Source: Daucus carota subsp. sativus (Eukaryota; Streptophyta; Magnoliopsida; Apiales; Apiaceae). Taken from it: 64,000 nucleotides of DNA. The first letter of the stretch is position 1; each line of letters starts with the position of its first letter. The stretch spans positions 2,632,501 through 2,696,500 of the forward strand of contig NC_030387.2 in NCBI RefSeq assembly GCF_001625215.2. The letters run 5' to 3'. The translations under genes were made by a program, and so were the position numbers. Shown here in pieces: positions 30,717 through 39,817 of the stretch. The notes below the pieces were generated by a model. That model was not told the origin of the DNA. It was given only the letters and a program-made list of their open reading frames with translations, and did not search any database.

Positions 30717-32999
30717 TTACTCTTGGAAAATTGATACCTTTAGCAGATCGTTCCCTTTGTTCATTTGGTCTTTTTTGATTCTATGTGCAGATTTCACAAC
30801 AGCCGGGTTGCAATTTCTGATCTCAATCATATCCAAGGTGTATATATCTCCAATAGCGATTGGGATTTCCTCGAGTTTCACACATTCATCCAACTTCAAA
30901 TGCTGAAGGTTTGGAAATTGATCACTGTAGGCACTCCATTTCACGATTCTCATGAACTTGAATGACAAATGTTTGAGCCTGCAGAACCCGCCATCATGTG
31001 TTTCCCAGTGTTCTCCACGGAATGCCTGGTACTGTAATTTGAGAACTTCGAGATTGGGAAGCATCCCGATTTTTTTCATTTCATCCCATTTCAGAAAGGT
31101 GCATACCAGTGTAAGTTTCTTTAGTGTTATTGGAAACATACTTGGACTGGATAACTCCCTAAATACTAGCTCGTCAGAGGAACTCCGACCTAAATTGTTT
31201 CGCAAACTCAAACTTTCGAGATATTGTAACTTGGCAAGATTAGGAATCGTCAATGATCTCCAGGATAGATATAGATCTTTACTCAAAGTCAGCTTTCGTA
31301 CATTCGGAGTAACTCCCAAGATTTTCTCAACATCAGCAAGCGAAATTGGGAGCGAAAGAGTTTGGAGACTTGAAAGAGTTTCTAAGTCATCTAGTTGAGT
31401 TATGCAACGAAAGTTTCCTTTTAAGATAAGGTGTCTCAGCTTGTAACACTCTAATAGTCCATCAGGTAGAACAGATTTATATTGACTACGCACAATGAAA
31501 GTTTCTAGATGTTTGAGTTTGCGTAATGATGTGCCACCAAAACAGGCCTCAATGCAAAGTGCAAGATACCTTAACTGTTGTAGAGATTCGATGGCCATGG
31601 GAATTCTATCTATACCGATACTAGAAATGTCCATAACTCTGAGACACTTGAATACTAGGAGAATGTTTAAATTATAGCTATTTATATACATTACTTTTAC
31701 ATAAGACTTACCCGATCCATTGTAGGCCAATATTGTTTGGACATTTGGGGTATCTTTAGGGAAGCAGAAGTTCCCCTGTGGTGGCGAGAAGAATCCCTCC
31801 GTATAATTTTCTCGTGAGTAAAGTCTCTGTACCAGAAATGCTTTCGGAGTTTCCACTATAGAATGAAAATATTCAGAGATATTTGGAATATGGTGCATAA
31901 AATTCTCCTCGTCTGCTTTTCTAATACACAAATCACGCAAGGCATCATGAACAATACACGATTTGATTCCACCATTTGACCTCCTTTTGGAAATTATTAT
32001 TAGACTTCTGCTAATTAGATCCTTCAAGTAGTGTGCTGCTACTTCCTCCAACATGTTCCTCTCATCCTCCGAGTTGTATTCAGTTGTTTGAATTTTGACG
32101 AATCCCTCCGCCACCCATAACAGAATTAACTTCCAAGCTGGTATTTCATAGTCCTCCGGGAATGCTGTAAAGTAGAGAAAACAGGGCTTCAAGTGATCTG
32201 GCAAATGATTGTAACTCAATACTAGTGTGTCCATGTACTGCTCAGGGGCAGTACTGGCGATAGAGTTCATATCTTGGGCCACCTGACTCCACCATTGCGC
32301 TGTTCTGTCATTTGCAAGAACTCCAGCTATCACTACAATCGAAAGTGGGAGTCCGTGACACTTGCTAGCTATCTGTTTTCCGATCTCAACCAACGATGAT
32401 GGACAAGCTTCATCAAGAAACACCTTGTATCGAAGTAAATCCCAACTTTCTTTTTCATTCAAGAAACGCAAAGGATGCTGGTAGCACCCAGATTGAACCT
32501 GTAGAGGCACATCTGCAAGTCGAGTTGTGAATACTATTCTACTTCCCACGTTGTCATCAGGAAAACACAACATCAAATCGTTCCAATCTTTACTATCCCA
32601 GATGTCATCCAATACAACAAGATATCTCTGACCACTTAGCCTCCGTTTCAGCATTAAACTCAACTCCATATCATCGCTATCTTCAGTACCAGCATTAAAA
32701 CCTGATTTCAATATGCCAAGTACGAGATCTCTCTTTTTAGGCTGCTGTGTAACAGTTGTCCAGGCACGGACATAGAAATGATAGACTACCGAAGGTTCAT
32801 CAAAGACTTTTTTAACCAAAGTAGTCTTACCAAGTCCAGCCATGCCAACAACTGAGATAAACTGGAGCTGCTTTTTCCCTCCCAAGAGTTGCTCAACCAG
32901 TCTTCTTGCATCATCCTCAAAACCAACCACAGCTTGTATCCCTGACCCTGAGTCATGTTGGCTCCTCACTTTCTGAAAACTGCTACTAGAGGGTTCCAT
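30717..32999 (-). CDS. NB-ARC-LRR resistance-type protein lacking a coiled-coil (R1-like), 760 aa
   Basis: Intact single-exon frame. NB-ARC motifs in order: P-loop GMAGLGKTT (52-60), kinase 2 LVVLDDIW (127-134), RNBS-B GSRIVFTTR (152-160), GLPLS (216-220), RNBS-D CFLYFTAFPED (273-283), and VHD in place of MHD (350-352). About 380 residues of irregular LRRs follow. Such proteins sense pathogen effectors and trigger cell death; sequence style resembles the late-blight R1 group. A usual R1-type protein has several hundred residues before the NB domain, but here only about 45 residues precede it, and a Stowaway MITE lies 174 bp upstream of the ATG. It may be an N-terminally truncated gene, or an upstream exon may be missing from view. 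The reversed copy of the NB motifs is otherwise complete. Confidence 0.92.
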   Translation of the reverse strand: MEPSSSSFQKVRSQHDSGSGIQAVVGFEDDARRLVEQLLGGKKQLQFISVVGMAGLGKTTLVKKVFDEPSVVYHFYVRAWTTVTQQPKKRDLVLGILKSGFNAGTEDSDDMELSLMLKRRLSGQRYLVVLDDIWDSKDWNDLMLCFPDDNVGSRIVFTTRLADVPLQVQSGCYQHPLRFLNEKESWDLLRYKVFLDEACPSSLVEIGKQIASKCHGLPLSIVVIAGVLANDRTAQWWSQVAQDMNSIASTAPEQYMDTLVLSYNHLPDHLKPCFLYFTAFPEDYEIPAWKLILLWVAEGFVKIQTTEYNSEDERNMLEEVAAHYLKDLISRSLIIISKRRSNGGIKSCIVHDALRDLCIRKADEENFMHHIPNISEYFHSIVETPKAFLVQRLYSRENYTEGFFSPPQGNFCFPKDTPNVQTILAYNGSGKSYVKVMYINSYNLNILLVFKCLRVMDISSIGIDRIPMAIESLQQLRYLALCIEACFGGTSLRKLKHLETFIVRSQYKSVLPDGLLECYKLRHLILKGNFRCITQLDDLETLSSLQTLSLPISLADVEKILGVTPNVRKLTLSKDLYLSWRSLTIPNLAKLQYLESLSLRNNLGRSSSDELVFRELSSPSMFPITLKKLTLVCTFLKWDEMKKIGMLPNLEVLKLQYQAFRGEHWETHDGGFCRLKHLSFKFMRIVKWSAYSDQFPNLQHLKLDECVKLEEIPIAIGDIYTLDMIEIRNCNPAVVKSAHRIKKDQMNKGNDLLKVSIFQE

Positions 33000-33008
33000 T
33001 TGTAGGCT

Positions 33009-33100
33009 AATTTCAGATGAAAATTATCCTTGGTACTTGAGATCTGAAAAATTATTTGATAATTTAGCCTTGGTACTTGAGATCTGAAAATTTTCTGATT
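33009..33100. repeat. Short tandem repeat just upstream of the CC-less NLR
   Basis: CCTTGGTACTTGAGATCTGA occurs twice (near 33028 and 33068), each with AAATT(A/T)T-type flanks, within 110 bp upstream of the NLR start. The period is about 40 bp. It may lie in the 5' UTR or promoter. Confidence 0.75.
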
Positions 33101-33172
33101 GACTTGCTTGACTTGATTGTTCTTCGTCTCTCTCTAAAAGGTGCATATACGTTCAACTTCCAAAAAAAATAC

Positions 33173-33465
33173 TCCCTCCATCCCATTTTAAGTGTCCACT
33201 TTGCAAATTTCACACATCTTAAGAAACAATTAATGTAATATTTTTATCATTATCTTCACACACCTATTCACCTTGGTTTTTATAAATATTAATTACCTAT
33301 AGCATCACTTCTACTATGTATTTGACATTTCTTCATATTGGAACAAGTTGGTTGTATTTAATACCATATTGGAACTAGTAAAAAATGCATGGGTTAAAGA
33401 GTATGACACATATTTTGGGAATTTTTTTTTTGGCAAAGTAGACACTTAAAATGGGATGGAGGGAG
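33173..33465. mobile_element. Stowaway MITE copy 2, 293 bp
   Basis: CTCCCTCCATCCCATTTTAA at the left and its inverse ending GGGATGGAGGGAG at the right, with TA target duplications (33171-33172, 33466-33467). It lacks the inner MITE present in copy 1. It lies 174 bp upstream of the NLR start codon and could supply promoter sequence. Confidence 0.9.
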
Positions 33466-34723
33466 TATTATTATATATTATACTTTAACCATTAAAAAAA
33501 TCAAAGTGACAGAACTATAAAGTATTTAAAAATGGAGTGAACTCTGAATGGAGACAAAAAAATAGAGATCAGAAATTTGAATCGGTGATTATAAAATGAG
33601 CAGCATGTGGATTCATAGTAAGAGTTGGTGAAAGTAAATCTATCACAACAATCAGAGTTCATATGCGCATTCAGCTGTTCAAGTTAATAAGTTTTTTTTA
33701 AAATGCGCTCCGATTTTCATTTAAGATGCTCCGATTTTCATTTAAGATGAGACTATATGAATTCAATTTCATATCAACTTTTATCTAAGTAAAATCATTT
33801 GCAGCAAAAGTTTGCTTTATACAAGTTGCCCATAACTCATGCTTATGGTAGCTAACCTGATTTAGTACTCTTATTACGTATGCTCCGTGTTAAACGACCG
33901 GTTCTTCTGAAACCTTAACCTCAAGGTACTTAGGAAAGTCTTTTTATGAGAATCATTATATTGTAATACTGTGCATCACTCGAAACTCCATTTTACGCAG
34001 GAAGTCGAACTCGTGTCTTTCGCTAAAGTTCTGATGATATCATGTTAAGTGACCAGTTCTAAAATCACAAGGTATTAGGGAAAAGTATTTTATCAGGATT
34101 ATTATAACACTCTGCAAGATGGATGTTAATAGAAAATAATTATACTCAACGGTATTTTCACCTTTGCATTCGGCTGCGACGTGATAAATAGGAAGGTCAT
34201 TTCATTTTTCACGAAAATTTTGTAAATATCTGATAATACAGTCATCTTCTTGAAGGTACACTTGACTTGTGGTAACAAAGAACAAAACAGATAAAGGCAG
34301 AAAACATATACTCCTATATAACAGAATAGATGACACAAATAGCTGTATCAAAAAGAATAAAGGAGTCTTCGCACAAGTAAGAAGATACGAATACATAGCA
34401 TCAGAAATGCTACCAAGTCAAGGATATAGCAGAGCTGAAACACACCAACAAGAAGTGTAGATAATAAAGGAGTCATCACACAAGTAGACAGATGAAAGTG
34501 AAAAAGTGACTCATATGCTCTTAAGGAACTGGAATGCTGATTTTCCTTATTTATGGTGGTCTCTCCGCCATCAAGCCAAACGAAGCAGTGTATAACAAAA
34601 TGTGTCTTGAGCAAGTGCACATAATAAAAAACGCCTGTGGCAACATGTAAGCAGAAACATGTTTACTCACCAGTCAGTCATACAAGTGCAGACAGATTTT
34701 ATTGGTGAGAAGTTGTGCTCCGC
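33466..34723. other. Spacer between NLR genes
   Basis: No supported gene. Two imperfect direct copies of a roughly 85-bp segment are visible (33892-33982 and 34047-34115; shared cores GACC(G/A)GTTCT and CAAGGTA(C/T)TAGG(A/G)AAA, and AT(C/T)ATTATA). The end nearest 34723 should be the 3' UTR of the next NLR, and three short ORFs there are unconvincing. Confidence 0.5.
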
Positions 34724-37363
34724 TTAGCGACCAGGTGGATATACAAGCAACTTAAACCCATCATTCATCATACTATGTTGCTGTTGCTGAATTAACCTGG
34801 CAGAGTCTGCAGCAGAAAGTGTGGGCCAATACAATTCCAGCATTTTTAGTGCAGATACCCCACCTAGACCATAAGGGACTGATCGTAAATTTTCACAATG
34901 TTTGAGAACAACACGTTCAAGCCTAGGAAAGTGATGAGAGGAAGCATCCCACTGCACCAAATCTGTTCTACCAATTTGTAAGACTCTCAAGAGACCAAAA
35001 CCTCCATCAAGAGGTTCCCAATGTGGTCCCATGAAAGCCTTTTCTTTCAGTTTCAGTATCTCAAGGTATGGCAGCATACCTATAATTGACATGTTTTTCC
35101 AATCCAACAAGGTGTCAGAGAAAGTTAATTTCTTCAAATTTGGTGGAAATTTGTAGCTTTGAGGAAGTCGTTTGAGGTTAGCCTGAAAAGGTGAAAGAGG
35201 GAATGCATCATTCAGTAACTTCAAAGTTTCAAGGCTACCTAATTGGGCAAAATTGTCGAACATACTAGACCCTCCTTTTTCTTCCATAAGTGTGAGTAGC
35301 TTCCCACGAATTCCTAATTTCTTAAGATTGGGGGTTCTTGCTAATATGTTTTCCGTACAACTGTCGGGAGAAATAGTAGAAATCGTTTGCATATTTCTCC
35401 TTACGAATGGATCTGCATATTGTTTACGGGTTTTCGCAGGAGGGCCATGTAAACGACTGGACCCACTTGTATGGAGATGCCTGAACTGTGACATTTTCCA
35501 TATATCCACTTCAATGTCCAATTCTCGCTCCGTGGTTTCAACAATGAGAGTTTGTAGATTCCAAAGCTTGGAGATGGATTCTGGAAGAACTTTAAAATTG
35601 CCATAGATGGCTACATACCTCAGATGAAATAGCTGGACAATATCACTCGGAAAACGATAAAGATAAATGGACCTCACATCTAACACACGAACCAACTTAA
35701 AGGCTTCATGGATGAATGACGTATTTGCTCTGGGTAATTCGACTTCTTCTATCGCAAAACACAAGAAAGAACGAACATGTGCATTAGAAGGCTTTGAACG
35801 AATATAGTCCAGAACATGCGAGTGAATACAAAGGCGTCGATCGTTAATCGGACCCATAGGTGCATCCTGAAAATTGCGTTCAATTACCTTCAGAAACTTT
35901 TCTTCTTTAGCTTCCCTCAAGCACAAGTCACGCAACATATCATGAATTCTACATGATTTCAACCGACCATTTGTTCTCTTTTCTGCTACTAATATCAGAT
36001 TTCTCTCAACAAGATCCTCCAAGTATTCTTCTGCTACATCTTCCAAACATTCCTGCCCTGTTTGCTGTATGAATCCTTCAGCAACCCATAATCTGAGCAA
36101 TTTCCATACAGGTATTGCAGAGTCTTCAGGAAATACCCCAAAATATATGAAACAAATCTTTAAGTGATCGGGCAAGTGGTGGTAACTTAGTGCCAGAACA
36201 TCCAAGCATTGCTTGGGGTCTCTGGCAACATAAGTACTGACTTTATCAGCTACTTTCTTCCACCAATCACGTGTCTTGTCTTTCTTTGACAGAAGACCAG
36301 CAACTACCACAATTGCAAGAGGTAGACCACCACATTTTAATGAAATTTGATTTCCCAGGTCCCCCAGCTCTGAAGGACAGCTTCCTTTACCGAAAACCTT
36401 CTTTTGTAGGAGTTCCCAGCTCTCGTCAGTAGTCAGAAAACGCAAAGGATGAGGTAGATTTACAGGGTTAGCATGAATAGCTACATCTGTGTTTCTACTA
36501 GTTAGCAATATCCTACTTCCACAATTCCTGTTTGGAAAAGCCACTTTAAGATCATCCCATGTTTCTATCTTCCAGACATCATCAATCACTATGAGATATT
36601 TACCAGTAGACAGATACTCGTGTAACATATCAGCCAAATGTTCATCACTCATTTTATGCATTTCATCTTTGAGTTGTTTAAGAGAACCTAATAATGCAAG
36701 AAACACTTCCTTTCTACTGTAATCTTGAGACACATAAACCCATGCACGAATAAAGAAGTGATACTCAATAGAGCGATCTGTATATATCTTTTTGGCAAGA
36801 GTTGTCTTCCCAAGGCCACCCATGCCAACAACAGAAATCACTTCAAGCTGTTCCGATCCAGTAGTAAGTCGATTAACTACTGTTTTTGCCTCCTCATCAA
36901 AACCTACTACATTATCTTCCTCCACCACAGGAACCCTTTTATGTGGCAAGCGCTTAGTGGATGACCCTCCACCTTTCAGAATTTCAATACCAAACTTCTT
37001 TGCATCATATATATCCTTAATTCTTACTTTTATGGATTCAATCTGTCTTGCAACACTTTTATAATCAAAGGCATGAACGAACCTGCTTAACCTGTTTCTT
37101 GACCTTTGCAAAGCTGCAGTAGCCACAAATGTATCAATGATGTCTTCAGTTTCATACGCTACGTCCCTGATTTGTCTGACAATTTCTCTTACAACTTCAT
37201 ACTGACTTCGCTTCTCCTTGGAATCTCTTAAGAATGCATTCATCAGACTAAGCTCCCTGTGAAGAGATTCCACCTGTTCCTTTACTCCAGAAATCAATTC
37301 AACATGATAAAGTAACAGCTGCTTAAGATTCTCCAAGAGAAATTCTACTACAGCATCAGCCAT
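34724..37363 (-). CDS. CC-NB-LRR immune receptor with MADA-type N terminus, 879 aa
   Basis: Complete single-exon CNL. The N-terminal helix reads MADAVVEFLLENLKQLL, which fits the MADA consensus (MADAxVSFxVxKLxxLL) of NLRs that form membrane-inserting resistosomes. The Rx-type coiled-coil has an EDVID-like motif EDIID (73-77). NB-ARC: P-loop GMGGLGKTT (180-188), kinase 2 LIVIDDVW (257-264), RNBS-B GSRILLTSR (282-290), GLPLA (346-350), RNBS-D CFIYFGVFPED (404-414), IHD in place of MHD (473-475). LRRs fill the rest. Closest in style to RPP13/RPP8-like proteins. A 5' UTR intron is likely (acceptor near 37480; donor near 38574), with the leader exon at about 38575-38745. The gene is a distinct lineage from its R1-like neighbours. 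Confidence 0.95.
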   Translation of the reverse strand: MADAVVEFLLENLKQLLLYHVELISGVKEQVESLHRELSLMNAFLRDSKEKRSQYEVVREIVRQIRDVAYETEDIIDTFVATAALQRSRNRLSRFVHAFDYKSVARQIESIKVRIKDIYDAKKFGIEILKGGGSSTKRLPHKRVPVVEEDNVVGFDEEAKTVVNRLTTGSEQLEVISVVGMGGLGKTTLAKKIYTDRSIEYHFFIRAWVYVSQDYSRKEVFLALLGSLKQLKDEMHKMSDEHLADMLHEYLSTGKYLIVIDDVWKIETWDDLKVAFPNRNCGSRILLTSRNTDVAIHANPVNLPHPLRFLTTDESWELLQKKVFGKGSCPSELGDLGNQISLKCGGLPLAIVVVAGLLSKKDKTRDWWKKVADKVSTYVARDPKQCLDVLALSYHHLPDHLKICFIYFGVFPEDSAIPVWKLLRLWVAEGFIQQTGQECLEDVAEEYLEDLVERNLILVAEKRTNGRLKSCRIHDMLRDLCLREAKEEKFLKVIERNFQDAPMGPINDRRLCIHSHVLDYIRSKPSNAHVRSFLCFAIEEVELPRANTSFIHEAFKLVRVLDVRSIYLYRFPSDIVQLFHLRYVAIYGNFKVLPESISKLWNLQTLIVETTERELDIEVDIWKMSQFRHLHTSGSSRLHGPPAKTRKQYADPFVRRNMQTISTISPDSCTENILARTPNLKKLGIRGKLLTLMEEKGGSSMFDNFAQLGSLETLKLLNDAFPLSPFQANLKRLPQSYKFPPNLKKLTFSDTLLDWKNMSIIGMLPYLEILKLKEKAFMGPHWEPLDGGFGLLRVLQIGRTDLVQWDASSHHFPRLERVVLKHCENLRSVPYGLGGVSALKMLELYWPTLSAADSARLIQQQQHSMMNDGFKLLVYPPGR

Positions 37364-37946
37364 CTCTCCTTATATATTGTTATTGTTAATCTGTGCTATG
37401 GTTTTCAATACTATAAGCTTGTGTGACTGACAAAGATGACAGCGGGATGGTATTGCTCATTATTTTCCTATGTGCACCTGCAAATCCCTTTAACAAGTCG
37501 GTAAAAGTCTCCTTTGAAATTTGAATAATTAATTTTAAAGCATATCAAATACTTTTGGAAACATAGCTAGTCTAGCTAGAGAATTCTCACTCAGAGCAAG
37601 CCATCTATGTATCTTGTTATGCATTATAATATCATTGCTATTCCAAATCAAACAACATACAACAAAATAATTAAAACATATTCCATTTCCATAACAACAA
37701 AGTGTCTCTACTCCCTAGTCCCACTACTGCTTCTGGCTGTCTTTCGAAAAAGAAGCATATTAGTTAAAACATTGTAATATATGCTGGGGCTTAACTAAAA
37801 AATTATACAGACCAGATACCAGAGTATAGCAGATTGTGGTTAGGTTTAAGTGTGTTCGAACCCAAGTGAACTTAAGTACGATATCTGAGCACCAAGAATT
37901 CAACTAATTTTACTCCAATTCTTATTCCATATCATTTAGTTTTAGA

Positions 37947-38296
37947 GTCTGTTTGTCTGGCCTTTTATGCCCGGGGTTTGAGCCATTTTGACTTAATCTG
38001 AAAATTGTCTATTAGTTTAATAAGTCAGAATCGGCTTAAAGTTAGATATAAGCCAGAAACTAACTTGAAGCCAGAAGTTGTAGAATGTGCTTTATAAATC
38101 AACTTATTTTATTTTTATGATTTTTTTAATAAAAATCACTTTCAACACTAAAATAAATAAACTATCAATTTAATTTATTTTTTTAACTTTTTAATAATTC
38201 ATAAGCAATCTATAACGTAAATTTACCCAAGGAGACAATTTCAGCTGAGCAATTAAATTTAAGTCATAATTTTAAGTGTTGCCCAAAGGGGCTCTT
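37947..38296. mobile_element. Possible hAT-like MITE upstream of the CNL gene
   Basis: Left edge AGAGTCTGTTTGTCTGGC and right edge TGCCCAAAGGGGCTCT are weakly inverted; AGAG(T/C)C and TTTG are shared. The interior repeats AAGTCAGAA and TAAGTC-type motifs. No clear target duplication. It lies in the probable 5' UTR intron of the NLR. Confidence 0.4.
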
Positions 38297-39690
38297 AATC
38301 TATACAAAGCGATTCCGAGGACTAGCTAAAATGAAATACACTATCAAGATCAAAGTCTGTATTCCTTTCTCGCTTCACCAAACAATAATCAACAGAATTG
38401 TGCAAAATGATCAAGTCCTTTAGCTAATAAACACTTAATGAGCTTAAGCGATTAAATCCATCATAACAAGATTACAACATCACAAACAGATGAACATAGT
38501 AAAGAATTATGTTGCTGAAGTACATAAGCTAGCAAAATATATGATGGTTGTAAAGCAAGCAAATAGAGAAACATACCAGAAACAATGCAGAAATGGATTG
38601 TATGAGCAAAGAGCTGAAGAATTGAGAGTGAAATGAATTGCTATGTGGGAAGTGTTCGTAAAGTGAAAGATGAGAAGCGAAGAAACATGAAGTCAAGTCA
38701 ACTGCGCTCTCTTCACTTACCAAACCCAAAGGAGCTTAAACAGTAACATCTGGCCAGAGTGCCAAATTCATTTCTTTTTACTTATTAACGTCATCCGTCA
38801 AAAAAAAAAAAAAAAATACTTATTAACGTCTCTCTCCTTTTATTTTTCTACAATATTTTTGTATTAGTTGGCAGTTGGCAACTTGAAGATGCCTATAAAT
38901 ATATTGTCATAATTTATTTTTAAAAATTATATAAAAAATCAAAATATTAAACATTTATTCAAAAAAATGTTAAACAAATTTATCAAATTATATTTTAAGA
39001 GAGTATTAAAATACGTGTCGAACTCTCTTAAACAATTGTGAGGATTAAGAGAGTATATTCGAGAGAAGTTTTAGAACTTTTTTTGCGCTAAAATCGATTT
39101 TCGTAATTATTAAGTGATAGCCCACCATATCTACTTAAACAAAACAACCCACGAAGCAAAGCCAAACCAGAACTCTAAAAGTCGGCGATTAATCGCCGAT
39201 TAATCGTTATTTGGACGGGTTCCATCTTGATTAAGTGTTAATCGGATCAAAATCATTTTTTGAAAAAATCAGTCAAAAATCGGTAAAATGTCGGTCAATT
39301 TTAAAAACTAATTTTTTAAAAATTTTTTAAAATTTGAATTTTAATATTTAATTTAACTAAAAATTAAAAAGATATAATACTTTTTGTGATAACTTAAAAA
39401 TACATATATAATTTTGCTTACAATACTGGCTTATGCTATGCATATAATTGGTAATATTTTTATGATATATAAATTGTTACTCTATATGATAGCTTTGAAT
39501 CCATTTCATTCTTTCTCTCGAGAAAATAATCACCATATTTTGGTTTACTTAATCGATTGAATATTAAATATTCAGAAATTTTCTTTAAAACAATTAAATA
39601 ATTTGTATTTGAACAAATTCAAAGTATGTAAGATGAGACGCGGAAAAAGAAGAATCGTGTGGGCGCGCTAATTTCCCGCTAACATCCTTC
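38297..39690. promoter_or_regulatory. Divergent region between the CNL (-) and BPA1-like (+) genes
   Basis: Holds the presumed promoters of both genes. A poly-A run of about 17 lies near 38800. A GGCGATTAATCGCCGATTAA palindromic block lies near 39183-39206. Immediately left of the BPA1-like transcript, GCGCGCTAATTTCCCGC (39663-39679) contains a TTTCCCGC E2F-type motif. A 66-codon minus ORF at 38529-38729 is probably leader sequence of the NLR. Confidence 0.45.
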
Positions 39691-39760
39691 AACGTGTCAT
39701 CACTTGCTCATTCTCATTTTTTTCACTTTCAACTCCACATCTCTCTCTCTCCCTCACTTA

Positions 39761-39782
39761 TCTCTCTCTCTCTCTCTCTCTC
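39761..39782. repeat. (TC)n microsatellite in the BPA1-like 5' UTR
   Basis: An unbroken TC run within a longer CT-rich 5' leader (39740-39840), typical of plant 5' UTRs. Two plus-strand ORFs here arise from the low-complexity sequence. Confidence 0.85.
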
Positions 39783-39817
39783 TGAATCTCTCTGTCTCTC
39801 TCGCCAACTCTCTCTCG

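Noticed and set aside
30952-31398. A 148-codon plus-strand ORF
   Set aside because: Antisense shadow of the LRR region of the NLR at 30717-32999.
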